DNA of 52,400 nucleotides from Limnohabitans sp. 2KL-17 (GTDB lineage Bacteria; Pseudomonadota; Gammaproteobacteria; Burkholderiales; Burkholderiaceae_C): the NCBI RefSeq assembly GCF_003063415.1, contig NZ_NESK01000029.1, positions 1 to 52,400 of the forward strand, written 5' to 3'. Both the position numbers and the translations under genes were made by a program. Every line of letters begins with the position of its first letter. Positions within the stretch are counted from its first letter, which is position 1. The notes under the pieces are model-generated. The model ran no database searches. It was not told the origin of the DNA and worked only from the letters and a program-made list of their open reading frames with translations. Of the stretch, positions 1 to 13,142 are shown piece after piece.

Positions 1-247
1 CCTCGCAAGCCTCGTCGGCCAAGTTGAACCAGTGCTGCACAAAGTACATGCGCAACATACGCTCAAGTCCCACCGGCGGGCGACCATTGCCCGGCTTGGG
101 GTAATGCGGCTCGATCACTTCGCATAGCGCATGCCACGGAACGATCTCATTCATTGTGGAGAGGAACACGTCGCGCCTGGTTGCGCGACGGTATTGTTCG
201 AATCCGGCTCCTGCATCGGCCGCTAGGGCAAGGGTCTGTTGTTTCAT
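1..247 (-). CDS. IS5-family transposase, N-terminal 82 residues (partial)
   Basis: Reading leftward from the ATG at 247 gives an uninterrupted 82-residue frame to the window edge. It has the hallmark N-terminus of IS5-group transposases: MKQQTLA, then RRATRRDVFLSTMNEIVPW, then EPHYPKPGNGRPPVGLERML, and MYFVQHWFNLADEA. This is the DUF772-type N-terminal domain that precedes the DDE catalytic domain, which is not in the window. No frameshift or stop is visible in the part present. Whether the element is intact cannot be judged here. Confidence 0.85.
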   Translation of the reverse strand, partial: MKQQTLALAADAGAGFEQYRRATRRDVFLSTMNEIVPWHALCEVIEPHYPKPGNGRPPVGLERMLRMYFVQHWFNLADEACE

Positions 248-290
248 CGACCTATAACGAAACAGCACCCAATGCGGTGGACTTATTCCG
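1..290 (-). mobile_element. IS5-family insertion sequence, 5' end only (runs off left edge)
   Basis: The coding part of this element starts at 247 and continues past base 1. The bases between the transposase start and the gltD stop at 298 must hold the terminal inverted repeat of the element. I could not define the tip, because the other end lies outside the window, so the right boundary of about 286-290 is an inference. The element sits immediately downstream of gltD and does not interrupt it. Confidence 0.65.
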
Positions 291-297
291 CGTAGCC

Positions 298-1779
298 TTA
301 GCGCGGCAGGTCGCTTGTACCCATCAAGAACTCGTCCACCGCCCGCGCCGCCTGACGGCCCTCGCGAATCGCCCAGACCACCAGGGATTGGCCCCGGCGC
401 ACGTCACCTGCGGCAAATACTTTGCTCACATTGGTAGCGTAACCGCCAATAAAGTCTGTGCTTGCCTTCACATTGCCACGGGCATCCTTGTCCACGCCAA
501 AGGCTTCAAGCACGGAGGCCACCGGGTTCACAAAACCCATGGCCAGCAAGACCAGGTCGGCTTTATATTCTTTTTCGGTGCCGGGCACCTCGACCATCTT
601 GCCGTCCTTGAACTCGACATGCACAGTCTTCAGACCCGTGACCCGGCCTTTTTCGCCGATGAACGCCTTGGTGGAAACTGCGAATTCACGGTGCAAGAGG
701 CCTTTTTCGGCGCTCTCTTCATGGCTGGAGCTGGTGCGCAGCTTCATGGGCCAATAAGGCCAGACCATGAGCTTGTTTTCCTTTTCGGGCGGCTCTGGCA
801 TCACCTCGAACTGGGTGACGCTGGCGGCACCGTGCCGGGTGCTGGTGCCGACGCAGTCGCTGCCGGTGTCACCGCCACCAATCACGATCACATGTTTGCC
901 ATCGGCACGCAACTGGTCTTTGATCTTGTCCCCCGCATTGACCTTGTTTTGCAGAGGCAGAAACTCCATTGCAAAGTGAATGCCGTCCAGGTCACGGCCT
1001 GTCACGGGCAGGTCACGTGACTGCTCGGAGCCACCGGTCATCAACACAGCATCAAAGTCTGACTTGATCTGTTCCGCACTGATGGTTTCCTTGGCCCAAT
1101 TGATGACCTTCGAATCCTTGGGCCAGGTCCCGATCAGGGTGCTGGTGCGGATGGTCACGCCTTCGGCTTCAAGTTGCTTGACGCGCCGATCGATGTGCGT
1201 CTTCTCCATCTTGAAGTCAGGAATGCCATAACGCAACAAACCACCCACACGGTCGTTTTTCTCAAACAGCGTCACATCATGGCCAACACGGGCCAGCTGC
1301 TGCGCAGCAGCCAGGCCTGCGGGGCCTGCGCCGATCACAGCAACTTTTTTGCCAGTCTTGACCTTGGCGGGACGCGGGGTGACCCAGCCTTCGGCCCATG
1401 CGCGGTCGATGATGGCGTGTTCGATCGATTTGATGCCCACCGCATCGTCGTTGAAGTTGACCACGCAAGCCGCTTCACATGGCGCAGGACAAATACGCCC
1501 AGTGAACTCGGGGAAGTTGTTGGTACTGTGCAGCACCTCGATCGCATTTTTCCAATCACCTTGATAGACCAGGTCATTGAAGTCAGGAATGATGTTGTTG
1601 ACCGGACAGCCACTGTTGCAAAAGGGCGTACCGCAATCCATGCAGCGCGATGCCTGAGTTTTCGCTTGCTCATCGGTCAGCCCGATCACGAACTCACCGT
1701 AATTCTTCAGGCGCTCGGCAACCGGCTTGTAGCCTTCCTCGATGCGCTCGTGTTCCATGAAGCCTGTGATTTTTCCCAT
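298..1779 (-). CDS. gltD: Glutamate synthase (NADPH) small subunit
   Basis: GltD feeds electrons from NADPH through FAD and iron-sulfur clusters to the large subunit GltB, which makes glutamate from glutamine and 2-oxoglutarate. The 493-residue product has the family's full length. The N-terminus carries the cysteine-rich region ([17 protein letters not shown] near residue 46 and [11 protein letters not shown] near 96) that binds 4Fe-4S clusters. The FAD-binding motif [10 protein letters not shown] lies near residue 151 and the NADPH-binding motif GGGDTGSDC near 303. The ATG at 1779 follows a GAAGGAA ribosome site. The gene lies 30 bases downstream of gltB, as expected for a gltBD operon. An IS5 element abuts its 3' end without disrupting it. 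Confidence 0.97.
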   Translation of the reverse strand: MGKITGFMEHERIEEGYKPVAERLKNYGEFVIGLTDEQAKTQASRCMDCGTPFCNSGCPVNNIIPDFNDLVYQGDWKNAIEVLHSTNNFPEFTGRICPAPCEAACVVNFNDDAVGIKSIEHAIIDRAWAEGWVTPRPAKVKTGKKVAVIGAGPAGLAAAQQLARVGHDVTLFEKNDRVGGLLRYGIPDFKMEKTHIDRRVKQLEAEGVTIRTSTLIGTWPKDSKVINWAKETISAEQIKSDFDAVLMTGGSEQSRDLPVTGRDLDGIHFAMEFLPLQNKVNAGDKIKDQLRADGKHVIVIGGGDTGSDCVGTSTRHGAASVTQFEVMPEPPEKENKLMVWPYWPMKLRTSSSHEESAEKGLLHREFAVSTKAFIGEKGRVTGLKTVHVEFKDGKMVEVPGTEKEYKADLVLLAMGFVNPVASVLEAFGVDKDARGNVKASTDFIGGYATNVSKVFAAGDVRRGQSLVVWAIREGRQAARAVDEFLMGTSDLPR

Positions 1780-1809
1780 GATGATGTTCCTTCAATCTTG
1801 ACGTTGGGC

Positions 1810-6507
<4,698 letters not shown>

Positions 6508-6574
6508 GGCGTACTCCTAAGGGTTTTTACGCAGATCGGGAAGTGTAGTGCACTGCAGCATCCATGCCAAGCGA

Positions 6575-6594
6575 ATTAATTGGGGTCAGATCCC
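6575..6594 (+). repeat. Left inverted repeat of RAYT element
   Basis: The 20-mer ATTAATTGGGGTCAGATCCC pairs with the inverted copy at 7381-7400, with one difference (T for C at position 7). Together with the bases that follow it, this end can form only an imperfect hairpin: AATTGGG against CCCTATT with one T-T mismatch. It is therefore less palindromic than the right end. Confidence 0.8.
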
Positions 6595-6623
6595 TATTGA
6601 TTCGATCATTATTTCAATGACTA

Positions 6624-6642
6624 TTTAATTGGGGACAGATTT
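6624..6642 (+). repeat. Variant REP-like repeat overlapping the RAYT stop codon
   Basis: TTTAATTGGGGACAGATTT is a direct, diverged copy of the left repeat (GGGGACAGATT in place of GGGGTCAGATC). It overlaps the TAA stop of the transposase, read on the minus strand at 6641-6643. Both core variants occurring in one element suggests two repeat subtypes recognised by, or left by, the same transposase family. Confidence 0.6.
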
Positions 6643-7342
6643 ATTCGGCCGTCTTTTTAGCAGGTCGCCCGGCTTTACCCGGCAACAGACGGCGCAAGGT
6701 TGACTGCTGCAAGTCAGCCACAAAAGCCGGGGAGCCCAAGGCCCAGCCCGACAGGGCACTGCGTGTGAGTTGGAGTTGGACTTGGTCGGTATGCGCCGAG
6801 CCGGACAGGATGAGGTCGTTATACGCCGCTTCCCGGGCAAACGGGGTGTTGCCCAAGCCCCAAAACAGGGCATGCGGCGTCACCAATTTGTCGCTCAGTT
6901 GCCCAATACAGTGCCGGTGGCTGGACCACTTGAAGTCAGCCGCTTGCCCCACCATGCCCGCACGCACCGGGTTCAGGTCGATGTAAACCATGCAGGCCAA
7001 AAGATAGCGCTCACTCTCAATCAGATTGCTGCGGTAGCGCCCTTCCCACAAGGTGCCCGTCCGCTGATGCCGCTGGTTGAAATAGCGCACATAGGCCCTG
7101 CCGACCGCCTGCATCATCTGCGGCAGACCTTGGTCGGTCGTGGGGGTGACCAGCAAATGAAAGTGGTTGTCCATGATCACATAGGCATGGACCGCTAGCT
7201 TGAAGGTCTTCGCATGCTCGTGCCACAGGGACAACAAACGCTCGCGGTCTGCGTCATCGCGCACGATGGCCTGGCGATCATTGCCGCGCTGGATGACATG
7301 GTGCGGGTAAGCGGCAACGGTGAGGCGGGGTTGGCGGGCCAT
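6641..7342 (-). CDS. REP-associated tyrosine (Y1/HUH) transposase
   Basis: The 233-residue protein belongs to the Y1_Tnp/IS200-like HUH family. Such enzymes nick single-stranded palindromic DNA through a catalytic tyrosine and are linked to the spread of REP palindromes. The HUH metal site is in MDNHFHLLVTP near residue 57. The catalytic-tyrosine region is VGRAYVRYFNQRHQRTGTLW near residue 84, followed by the signature GRYRSNLIESERYLLACMVYIDLNP and RAGMV. The N-terminus MARQPRLTVAAYPHHVIQRGND is typical of RAYTs. A GGAGGGAG ribosome site precedes the ATG. It appears intact, so the element may be active or recently so. It probably has its own weak expression rather than belonging to the gltBD operon. 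Confidence 0.9.
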   Translation of the reverse strand: MARQPRLTVAAYPHHVIQRGNDRQAIVRDDADRERLLSLWHEHAKTFKLAVHAYVIMDNHFHLLVTPTTDQGLPQMMQAVGRAYVRYFNQRHQRTGTLWEGRYRSNLIESERYLLACMVYIDLNPVRAGMVGQAADFKWSSHRHCIGQLSDKLVTPHALFWGLGNTPFAREAAYNDLILSGSAHTDQVQLQLTRSALSGWALGSPAFVADLQQSTLRRLLPGKAGRPAKKTAE

Positions 7343-7374
7343 GGGGGGCTCCCTCCAAATGAGAAAAGCTCAGT

Positions 7375-7399
7375 TTAATCGGGATCTGACCCCGATTAA
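7375..7399. repeat. Perfect hairpin at right end of RAYT element
   Basis: TTAATCGGG at 7375-7383 and CCCGATTAA at 7391-7399 form a perfect 9-bp stem around the 7-base loop ATCTGAC. This is the REP-like palindrome of the element and overlaps the right inverted repeat (7381-7400). Read leftward, it also lies across the end of the methyltransferase gene and may stall or protect that transcript's 3' end. Confidence 0.75.
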
Positions 7400-7400
7400 T
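7381..7400 (-). repeat. Right inverted repeat of RAYT element
   Basis: On the minus strand this reads ATTAATCGGGGTCAGATCCC, matching the left end at 19 of 20 bases. It supplies the TAA stop codon (7396-7398) of the neighbouring methyltransferase gene. The insertion therefore replaced or recreated that gene's natural end. Confidence 0.8.
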
Positions 7401-8268
7401 CAAGACCAACGGCCATGTGCGGGTACCGGCCCCCCATCTCTGCCTCCACCCCGAACTCTTTGAGCAACGCCACCAATCGGTCCCCAGAAGCACGCTTTTT
7501 CTGGCCGGTGTACTTGGCCAAAATCAGCTCGTTTTTCATGGAGTGCTCCCAGCCGACCAACTCGGTCACGGTCACTTGGTAGCCTTGTGATTCCAGGTAC
7601 AGGCAGCGCAACACGTTGGTGAGTTGGCTGCCCACTTCGCGGGTGTGCAGGGGGTGACGCCAGAGCTCGGCCAAAGGGGTGCGCTGCAGGTTGAGTGCTT
7701 TGTTCTGGTTGAGCGCCCGCGCCAATTCGGCCTGGCAGCAGGGCACCAACACCATGTATTTGGCTTTCTTTTGCAGGCCAAACGCGATGGCGTCGTCGGT
7801 GGCGGTGTCGCAGGCGTGCAGAGCGGTGACCACATCGATCTGATCGGGCAATTCATTGCTTTGGGTGGATTCCGCCACGCTCACGTTCAAAAAGCGCATG
7901 CGGTCAAAGCCCACTTTCAGGGCCAGTGCTTGGGACGACGCGACGAGTTCACTGCGGGTCTCGATGCCGAAGATCGTGCCGTGGCCCAAGGCCTTGAAAA
8001 ACAGGTCATAAATGATGAAACCCAAGTACGACTTGCCCGCGCCATGGTCGGCAAGCGTGGGGCCCTTGTCGCTGGCAGGCAATTCAAGCAAGAGCTTTTC
8101 GATGAACTGGAAGAGGTGGTAAACCTGCTTGAGTTTGCGGCGTGAGTCTTGGTTGAGCTTGCCCTCACGGGTCAGGATGTGCAGTTGCTTGAGCAATTCA
8201 ATGGACTGCCCTGGGCGAACTTCAGGAGGAAGTTCAGAAACGGGCACTGCAGGTGAGGGTTTTTTCAT
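7396..8268 (-). CDS. Class I SAM-dependent methyltransferase (Methyltransf_32-like)
   Basis: The 290-residue cytoplasmic protein has a Rossmann methyltransferase core. The SAM-binding motif is ADHGAGKSYLGF near residue 93, followed by the acidic strand end FGIETR. The post-motif VVTALHACDTATDDAI (residues 145-160) and VLVPCCQAELA (near 172) are characteristic of the family that includes METTL25/TRM13-like proteins; PCCQ resembles the active-site region of RNA methylases. The substrate is unknown. The stop codon lies inside the RAYT right repeat, and the end of the protein (MAVGLD) may have been altered by that insertion. The start at 8268 has no clear ribosome site. It is separated by 120 bases from the upstream DUF1415 gene. 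Confidence 0.8.
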   Translation of the reverse strand: MKKPSPAVPVSELPPEVRPGQSIELLKQLHILTREGKLNQDSRRKLKQVYHLFQFIEKLLLELPASDKGPTLADHGAGKSYLGFIIYDLFFKALGHGTIFGIETRSELVASSQALALKVGFDRMRFLNVSVAESTQSNELPDQIDVVTALHACDTATDDAIAFGLQKKAKYMVLVPCCQAELARALNQNKALNLQRTPLAELWRHPLHTREVGSQLTNVLRCLYLESQGYQVTVTELVGWEHSMKNELILAKYTGQKKRASGDRLVALLKEFGVEAEMGGRYPHMAVGLD

Positions 8269-8387
8269 GGTGTTGGATGTTGAAACGGTGTCTGACCACG
8301 ATGCATCGTTGCAGTTTGTTCATTGCCAGTGGGCGCGCGTACATGCTGACGTGGATTGCGGCTCAGGCAGTCGAAGTCTTTCTGGCT

Positions 8388-8951
8388 TCAGTCATGCGGC
8401 CCGACGTCGAGCGCTTTCCAACCCGCAGCCCCCAACTTCTCCATCGTGGCGATGTTAGTTTCGTAGATCATTTCGGCCTCAGGAAAAGCCTCGACAGCCC
8501 GGTCGATGCTTTCCTCGCGGATCAAATGCAGTGTGGGGTAAGGCGATCGGTTGGTGAGGTTGCCGACATCGTCGGGTTCGGTGTCCGCAAACTGGAATTG
8601 CGGGTGGAAACTCGCCACCTGAAATACGCCCTCCATGTCCAGCTCTTGCAACACCGCATCGGCCTCGTCCAGAAAATCGTTGAAAGCCAAAAAATCCTGC
8701 AACATCTGGGGAATGATGAGCAACACGGTTTCGCGTTCATCGGCAGGCGCAGCAGCCAACGCTTGCAACTGTTCAATCAGTTCATCGCGCAAGCCCTCAA
8801 GGCCTTTGGCTTCACTCACCATGTAATGAATCTGACCCTTGACGTGCGGGGCTTTGGCAAAAGGACACAGGTTCAGGCCGATCACGGCGCGTTCAAGCCA
8901 GCGCACGGTGTCGGCGATTTCATGGGTGTTCATGTCAGTCATGGGCGTCAT
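8388..8951 (-). CDS. DUF1415 family protein
   Basis: The 187-residue cytoplasmic protein belongs to the DUF1415 family, which has no established function. Conserved segments seen are TVRWLERAVIGLNLCPFAKAP, then LLIIPQMLQDFLAFNDFLDEAD, VASFHPQFQFADT, and RSPYPTLHLIREESIDRAV. The single NLCPFA cysteine and the FHP histidine are invariant-looking and could be functional. I chose the ATG at 8951 because it overlaps the MFS stop as ATGA, implying translational coupling. In-frame ATGs at 8942 and 8933 are alternatives. It is the last gene of the long leftward pil-aro-dgt run. Confidence 0.85.
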   Translation of the reverse strand: MTPMTDMNTHEIADTVRWLERAVIGLNLCPFAKAPHVKGQIHYMVSEAKGLEGLRDELIEQLQALAAAPADERETVLLIIPQMLQDFLAFNDFLDEADAVLQELDMEGVFQVASFHPQFQFADTEPDDVGNLTNRSPYPTLHLIREESIDRAVEAFPEAEMIYETNIATMEKLGAAGWKALDVGPHD

Positions 8952-10165
8952 TTTGCCTGTGTGAGCAAGCGCCCGGCCGCCCAAGCCAACACTGCCCCCA
9001 CCACACAACACCCCACCGTGACCCAGGGCGTGAACTGCCAGCCACCCGCATGCGCGGCCACAGCGGCCACCCCGGGTGGCCCGACAAACTGGCCCAGGGC
9101 CGAGAGCTGCTGCACCCAGCCCACGGTGGTGGCCACTTGCTGCTCCCCCGGGGCCAGGCGCACCGCCAAACTGAACAGCGTGCCCGGCACCAGACCGCCC
9201 ATGCCCGAAAACAGCAGCACCCCGACAAAGCGCAGCCAAGGCTGGCCTTCGGTGAGCGCAGCAAAGGCCACGGTGCTGCCCAGCGCCATCGCGCCAAAGC
9301 CAAGCCACAGCGTGGCGCGGGGTGCCCAGCCGCGCTGCAGCAGGCGGCCTGACACCAGGTTGCCGATGATGTTCACTGCTGCCGCCAAGGCCGTGAGCAC
9401 GCCCAGCAACGCACCGCTTACGCCAGCAGCGGCATAAATGGAGGGCAAAAACCCGACCACAGCCAGCCACTGGCCCGAATACATGGCAAAAGTCAGCGCC
9501 ACCAGCCAAGGGCCAGGGGCTCGCAATGTGCGGCTCAGGCGCTGCCATGCACCGTGGTTTGTACTGTTTTCATCAGACATCTGGCCAGTGAATGAGCCCA
9601 CTCGGGGATCGGAAGGCACGCTGCGCAGCAGCAACATCGCCATGCCCAGCGACACGGCGGCAAACAGCCACCACCAAGCGCCCCAGCCCCAAGCCGGGAT
9701 GAACAGCGGTCCAACCAACAAAGCCAGCGCCGTGCCGGTGGGCATGTAAGCCCCCCACACGCCCAGCATGCCGGACAGTTGCGCGGGCGGCACCAGGCGA
9801 CGGATCAGCGCGGGTGCGGGCAAGGCCACCCATAAAAAGCCCAGTCCTTCGATGGTCCGCAGCGCCAGCAAGGCGGTGACCGAGGTCGCGAAGCCGCCCA
9901 GGGCGCTTGCCAGCGCCAGCAGGCACAAGCCACTCAGCATGCTGCGCTTAAGGCCCATGCCATCCGCCCACAAGCCCATGAATACCGCCAGACTCAAACC
10001 GGCCAATTGCACGATGGACAAGAGGAAACCGGACTGCACCAGCGTCAGGCCCAGATCGGCCTGCAAAGCGGGCAGAGCCGGGGGCAGCTTGCCCACCTGC
10101 AAGGCCGCGACCACGCCCGCCAACACCACCAGCCAGGCAGTGTGGTCAGTGCGTGACGGACTCAA
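8948..10165 (-). CDS. MFS transporter (CynX/NimT-like)
   Basis: This 405-residue inner-membrane protein has about twelve hydrophobic segments and the organisation of major facilitator transporters. The motif-A-like loop GLWADGMGLKRSML lies between the second and third segments. The segments TAWLVVLAGVVAALQVG, GLLPALRT-like and GVVGFLPSIYAAAGV-like regions resemble the cyanate/nitroimidazole (CynX/NimT) subgroup, but the substrate cannot be read from the sequence. Its start overlaps the dgt stop as ATGA and its stop overlaps the DUF1415 start, so it is an internal cistron of an operon. No link to the function of its neighbours is evident. Confidence 0.85.
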   Translation of the reverse strand: MSPSRTDHTAWLVVLAGVVAALQVGKLPPALPALQADLGLTLVQSGFLLSIVQLAGLSLAVFMGLWADGMGLKRSMLSGLCLLALASALGGFATSVTALLALRTIEGLGFLWVALPAPALIRRLVPPAQLSGMLGVWGAYMPTGTALALLVGPLFIPAWGWGAWWWLFAAVSLGMAMLLLRSVPSDPRVGSFTGQMSDENSTNHGAWQRLSRTLRAPGPWLVALTFAMYSGQWLAVVGFLPSIYAAAGVSGALLGVLTALAAAVNIIGNLVSGRLLQRGWAPRATLWLGFGAMALGSTVAFAALTEGQPWLRFVGVLLFSGMGGLVPGTLFSLAVRLAPGEQQVATTVGWVQQLSALGQFVGPPGVAAVAAHAGGWQFTPWVTVGCCVVGAVLAWAAGRLLTQAK

Positions 10166-11343
10166 AGCAGTTTTCTCCCCGTGAGGCGTTCGTGTTCGCG
10201 CATTGCGAAACGGTCTGTCATGCCCGCGATGTAGTCGGACACTGAGCGGTGCAGGTCAGCGCTCAAGGCAAAACCCGTGGGCATTTCTGTGGGTTTGTCC
10301 ACATAAGCCATGAACAGTTCGCGCACGGCTTGTTGGGCCTGCAAAGTGTTGTGCATCACCTGGGGGTGGCGGTACAAGCTGGCAAACAGAAATTTCTTGA
10401 GCGCACCAGAGCTCGTTTTCATGTCGGGACTGAAGGCCACCAGAGGTCCGGCCTTACGGGCTTCGTCGACCGTCTTGACGCCTGCCTTAGCCACGGCCAA
10501 ACGGGTGGTGTGGATCACGTCGTACACCTGGTCGCTGAGCATGCGGCGAATGGTTTCGTACAAAAGGCGACGGGGCTTTTGCGCCAACTCGGGGTGCTCA
10601 CCCAGCGCTTGCTGATGGTAGTGGGCAAACAGCTCGACCGCCAGCAACTGCTCCATGCTGATCAGCCCGGAACGCACGCCATCGTCGATGTCGTGCGCGT
10701 TATAGGCAATGGCATCGGCCAGATTGCACAGCTGCGCCTCGAGACTCGGCTGGGTGTGGTCAATAAAGCGCCGCCCCACCCCGCCCGGCTCGGTCCGCTC
10801 CAGATGCTCGGCGTTGGTGCGAGAGCAATGCTTGAGCACGCCCTCACGGGTTTCAAAACTCAGGTTCAGCCCGTCAAAGGCAGGGTATCGCTCTTCCAGT
10901 TTGTCAACCACGCGCAGGCTTTGCAGGTTGTGCTCAAAGCCACCGTGTCCGGCCATGCATTCGTTGAGCGCGTCTTGCCCCGCGTGCCCGAAAGGCGTGT
11001 GGCCCAGGTCGTGTGCCAGAGACACAGCCTCGACCAGGTCTTCGTTCAGGCCCAAAGCGCGGGCAATCGAGCGACCCAGTTGCGCCACTTCCAGCGAATG
11101 CGTCAAGCGGGTGCGGAACAAATCACCTTCGTGGTTCAGGAACACCTGGGTTTTGTACACCAGCCGACGGAAAGCGGTGGAGTGCACGATGCGGTCACGG
11201 TCGCGCTGAAACGCGTTGCGTGTGGGGGCGGCGGGCTCAGCAATGCGGCGTCCTCGGGTCTGCGCAGGATCGCAGGCCAAAGCATCCAGGCTGCCAGCAC
11301 CCAGCGCGGTCATGCCGGGCCATTGCATCGCATCGGCTTGCAT
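10162..11343 (-). CDS. dgt: dGTP triphosphohydrolase-like HD-domain protein
   Basis: Dgt-type enzymes hydrolyse dNTPs to the deoxynucleoside and triphosphate and so adjust dNTP pools. The 393-residue product has the HD signature residues: His in RLTHSLEVAQ, the His-Asp pair in SLAHDLGHTPFGHAG, and the later Asp in NLADAIAYNAHDIDDG. The N-terminus RGRRIAEPAAPTRNAFQRDRD is typical of the short Dgt subgroup. The ATG at 11343 lies five bases after the aroB stop and has no strong ribosome site, so coupled translation is likely. A start at the later in-frame ATG (MTALGAG) is possible. The aroK-aroB-dgt order is common in betaproteobacteria. Confidence 0.93.
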   Translation of the reverse strand: MQADAMQWPGMTALGAGSLDALACDPAQTRGRRIAEPAAPTRNAFQRDRDRIVHSTAFRRLVYKTQVFLNHEGDLFRTRLTHSLEVAQLGRSIARALGLNEDLVEAVSLAHDLGHTPFGHAGQDALNECMAGHGGFEHNLQSLRVVDKLEERYPAFDGLNLSFETREGVLKHCSRTNAEHLERTEPGGVGRRFIDHTQPSLEAQLCNLADAIAYNAHDIDDGVRSGLISMEQLLAVELFAHYHQQALGEHPELAQKPRRLLYETIRRMLSDQVYDVIHTTRLAVAKAGVKTVDEARKAGPLVAFSPDMKTSSGALKKFLFASLYRHPQVMHNTLQAQQAVRELFMAYVDKPTEMPTGFALSADLHRSVSDYIAGMTDRFAMREHERLTGRKLL

Positions 11344-11348
11344 GGGGT

Positions 11349-12461
11349 TCAGGCGCAGCAGGCGTTGATCACGTCGCGCACCATGTCGTCAGGTGCGCCG
11401 CACACGGTGGCTAGACCAGGGCCGTCGATCACCACAAATTTGATGTCACCGGCCTCGGCCTTTTTGTCGAGCCGCATGTGTGCGATGTAATGTCCGGCGT
11501 TGTCAGCAGCATCGATCACGGGGCCGCGAACCGGCAAACCCGCGCGCACAAGCAGTATTTTGAGGCGTGCCACAAACGCGGCATCGACCTTGCCCAGCCG
11601 GTGTGACAGCTCGGCGGCCATGACCATGCCGCAGCCCACAGCCTCGCCGTGCAGCCAAACCCCAAAGCCCAGACCGGCTTCAATGGCATGGCCAAAGGTG
11701 TGGCCAAAATTCAGGATGGCTCGCAGCCCAGCCTCGCGTTCGTCCTGCCCGACGACCCAGGCCTTGATCTCGCAGCTGCGTTTGACCGCATGGGCCAGGG
11801 CCTTGGGGTCTTGCGCCATGAGCGCATCGATGTTGGCCTCGATCCACTCCATAAAGGGCATGTCGGCAATCGGACCGTACTTGATGACTTCTGCCAAACC
11901 TGCGCTCAGCTCGCGCCGCGGCAAGGTCTTGAGCGTACCCAGATCACAGACCACGCGGCGCGGCTGGTAGAAGGCGCCAATCATGTTTTTACCCAGCGGG
12001 TGGTTGATGGCAGTTTTGCCCCCCACCGACGAATCAACCTGAGAAAGCAGTGTGGTGGGCACCTGGATAAAAGGCACGCCACGCATGTAGCTGGCAGCGG
12101 CAAAACCGGTCATGTCACCCACCACGCCACCGCCCAGCGCAAACAGCACCGTCTTGCGATCACAGCCTTTGGACAGCAGAGCGTCGAAAATGAGGTTCAG
12201 GGTTTGCCAGTCCTTGTGGGCTTCGCCATCGGGCAGCACCACGGTATGAACTTGCTTGTAATGCGGGCTGATGGCATTGCGCAAAACAGCTTCGTAAAGT
12301 GGCGCGATCGTGTCATTGGTCACGATCATGGCGGTCTGAGCCTGGGGCAATCCTGACCAGGTTTCAGGGTGACTCAGCAGGCCCTGGCCGATGTGGATGT
12401 CGTAACTCCGGTCATCCAGTGAAATGGCGACCTGCTCAATGAAGGTGGTGTGCTCGGGCAT
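11349..12461 (-). CDS. aroB: 3-dehydroquinate synthase
   Basis: AroB converts DAHP to 3-dehydroquinate, the second step of the shikimate pathway, using NAD+ and a divalent metal. From the ATG at 12461 ([10 protein letters not shown]) the product has 370 residues, the normal size. A longer frame to 12551 would overlap aroK and lacks support. Diagnostic segments are [40 protein letters not shown] and [11 protein letters not shown], with metal-binding Glu and His residues in [15 protein letters not shown] and WLHGEAV. It lies 31 bases downstream of aroK, consistent with an aroKB operon. Confidence 0.97.
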   Translation of the reverse strand: MPEHTTFIEQVAISLDDRSYDIHIGQGLLSHPETWSGLPQAQTAMIVTNDTIAPLYEAVLRNAISPHYKQVHTVVLPDGEAHKDWQTLNLIFDALLSKGCDRKTVLFALGGGVVGDMTGFAAASYMRGVPFIQVPTTLLSQVDSSVGGKTAINHPLGKNMIGAFYQPRRVVCDLGTLKTLPRRELSAGLAEVIKYGPIADMPFMEWIEANIDALMAQDPKALAHAVKRSCEIKAWVVGQDEREAGLRAILNFGHTFGHAIEAGLGFGVWLHGEAVGCGMVMAAELSHRLGKVDAAFVARLKILLVRAGLPVRGPVIDAADNAGHYIAHMRLDKKAEAGDIKFVVIDGPGLATVCGAPDDMVRDVINACCA

Positions 12462-12492
12462 AGGCGCCAAGTGTAGGGGCTTTGGCCGGATT

Positions 12493-13095
12493 TCAGGCGC
12501 TGGCGGGCGGCAAAGAGGTGCTGCGCAGTGGCAAGTGTCCTGCCAATTCAAGTTGCATGACGATCATGTTGACCAGGGTGGCCACCGAAGGGCGCCCGGT
12601 TTCGATGACAAAATGCGCCGTCTCGCGGTACAAGGGGTCACGCGCTTCAAACAAATCGCGCAAGCGGCCGAGCGGGTCAACCACCTGCAGCAGAGGTCGC
12701 ACCGTGTCACGGCGCACTCGGCGAAACACGTCTTCGGGGGTCGATCGCAGGTAAAGCACATGACCTCGCTCGCGCAGATGGCGCCGATTGGCTTCTCGCA
12801 AGACAGCGCCGCCTCCTGTGGCGATCACGCCCTCATGGGTCCGGGTCAGATCGTCCAGCACCTGTTGCTCCACATCGCGAAAATTGTCTTCTCCTTCGCG
12901 GGCAAAAAACTCCCGGATCGAGCAGCCCAAACGCTGTTCGATCACGTGGTCAGAGTCGACAAAGGGCACACCCAACCGGCGCGCCAGTTGCCTGCCGATG
13001 GTGGTTTTGCCCGAGCCGGGAAGGCCCACGAAGATGATGCTCAAGGAAGTCTCACACTGAAAATATCTGCCAGGCCACAGACAAAAATGGTCCAC
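12493..13095 (-). CDS. aroK: Shikimate kinase
   Basis: AroK phosphorylates shikimate with ATP. The P-loop is [13 protein letters not shown], the shikimate-binding Asp is in VDSDHVIE, and the family motifs [12 protein letters not shown] and [10 protein letters not shown] follow. The start is unsettled. The GTG at 13095 gives 200 residues with a non-conserved leader. A TTG at 13044 begins just before [14 protein letters not shown] and gives a more typical N-terminus and a length of about 183. Neither has a strong ribosome site. The gene follows pilQ closely, as in many beta- and gammaproteobacteria. Confidence 0.93.
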   Translation of the reverse strand: MDHFCLWPGRYFQCETSLSIIFVGLPGSGKTTIGRQLARRLGVPFVDSDHVIEQRLGCSIREFFAREGEDNFRDVEQQVLDDLTRTHEGVIATGGGAVLREANRRHLRERGHVLYLRSTPEDVFRRVRRDTVRPLLQVVDPLGRLRDLFEARDPLYRETAHFVIETGRPSVATLVNMIVMQLELAGHLPLRSTSLPPASA

Positions 13096-13142
13096 AGCTC
13101 AATGCTTTCAAGTGTATTCGACCCGCCCGGCAGTTGCAGGCC

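Larger units (their letters stand above)
6575..7400. mobile_element. RAYT / REP-associated transposon-like element with inverted ends
   Basis: An 826-base unit is bounded by ATTAATTGGGGTCAGATCCC at 6575-6594 and its reverse complement at 7381-7400, identical at 19 of 20 positions. Inside lies a single Y1-family transposase. A third related copy (TTTAATTGGGGACAGATTT) lies at 6624-6642 and overlaps the transposase stop. The right end is also a perfect hairpin. This matches the organisation of REP-associated tyrosine transposases, in which short palindromic repeats flank the gene. The insertion lies between gltB and a methyltransferase gene, whose stop codon is inside the right repeat. Confidence 0.8.
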
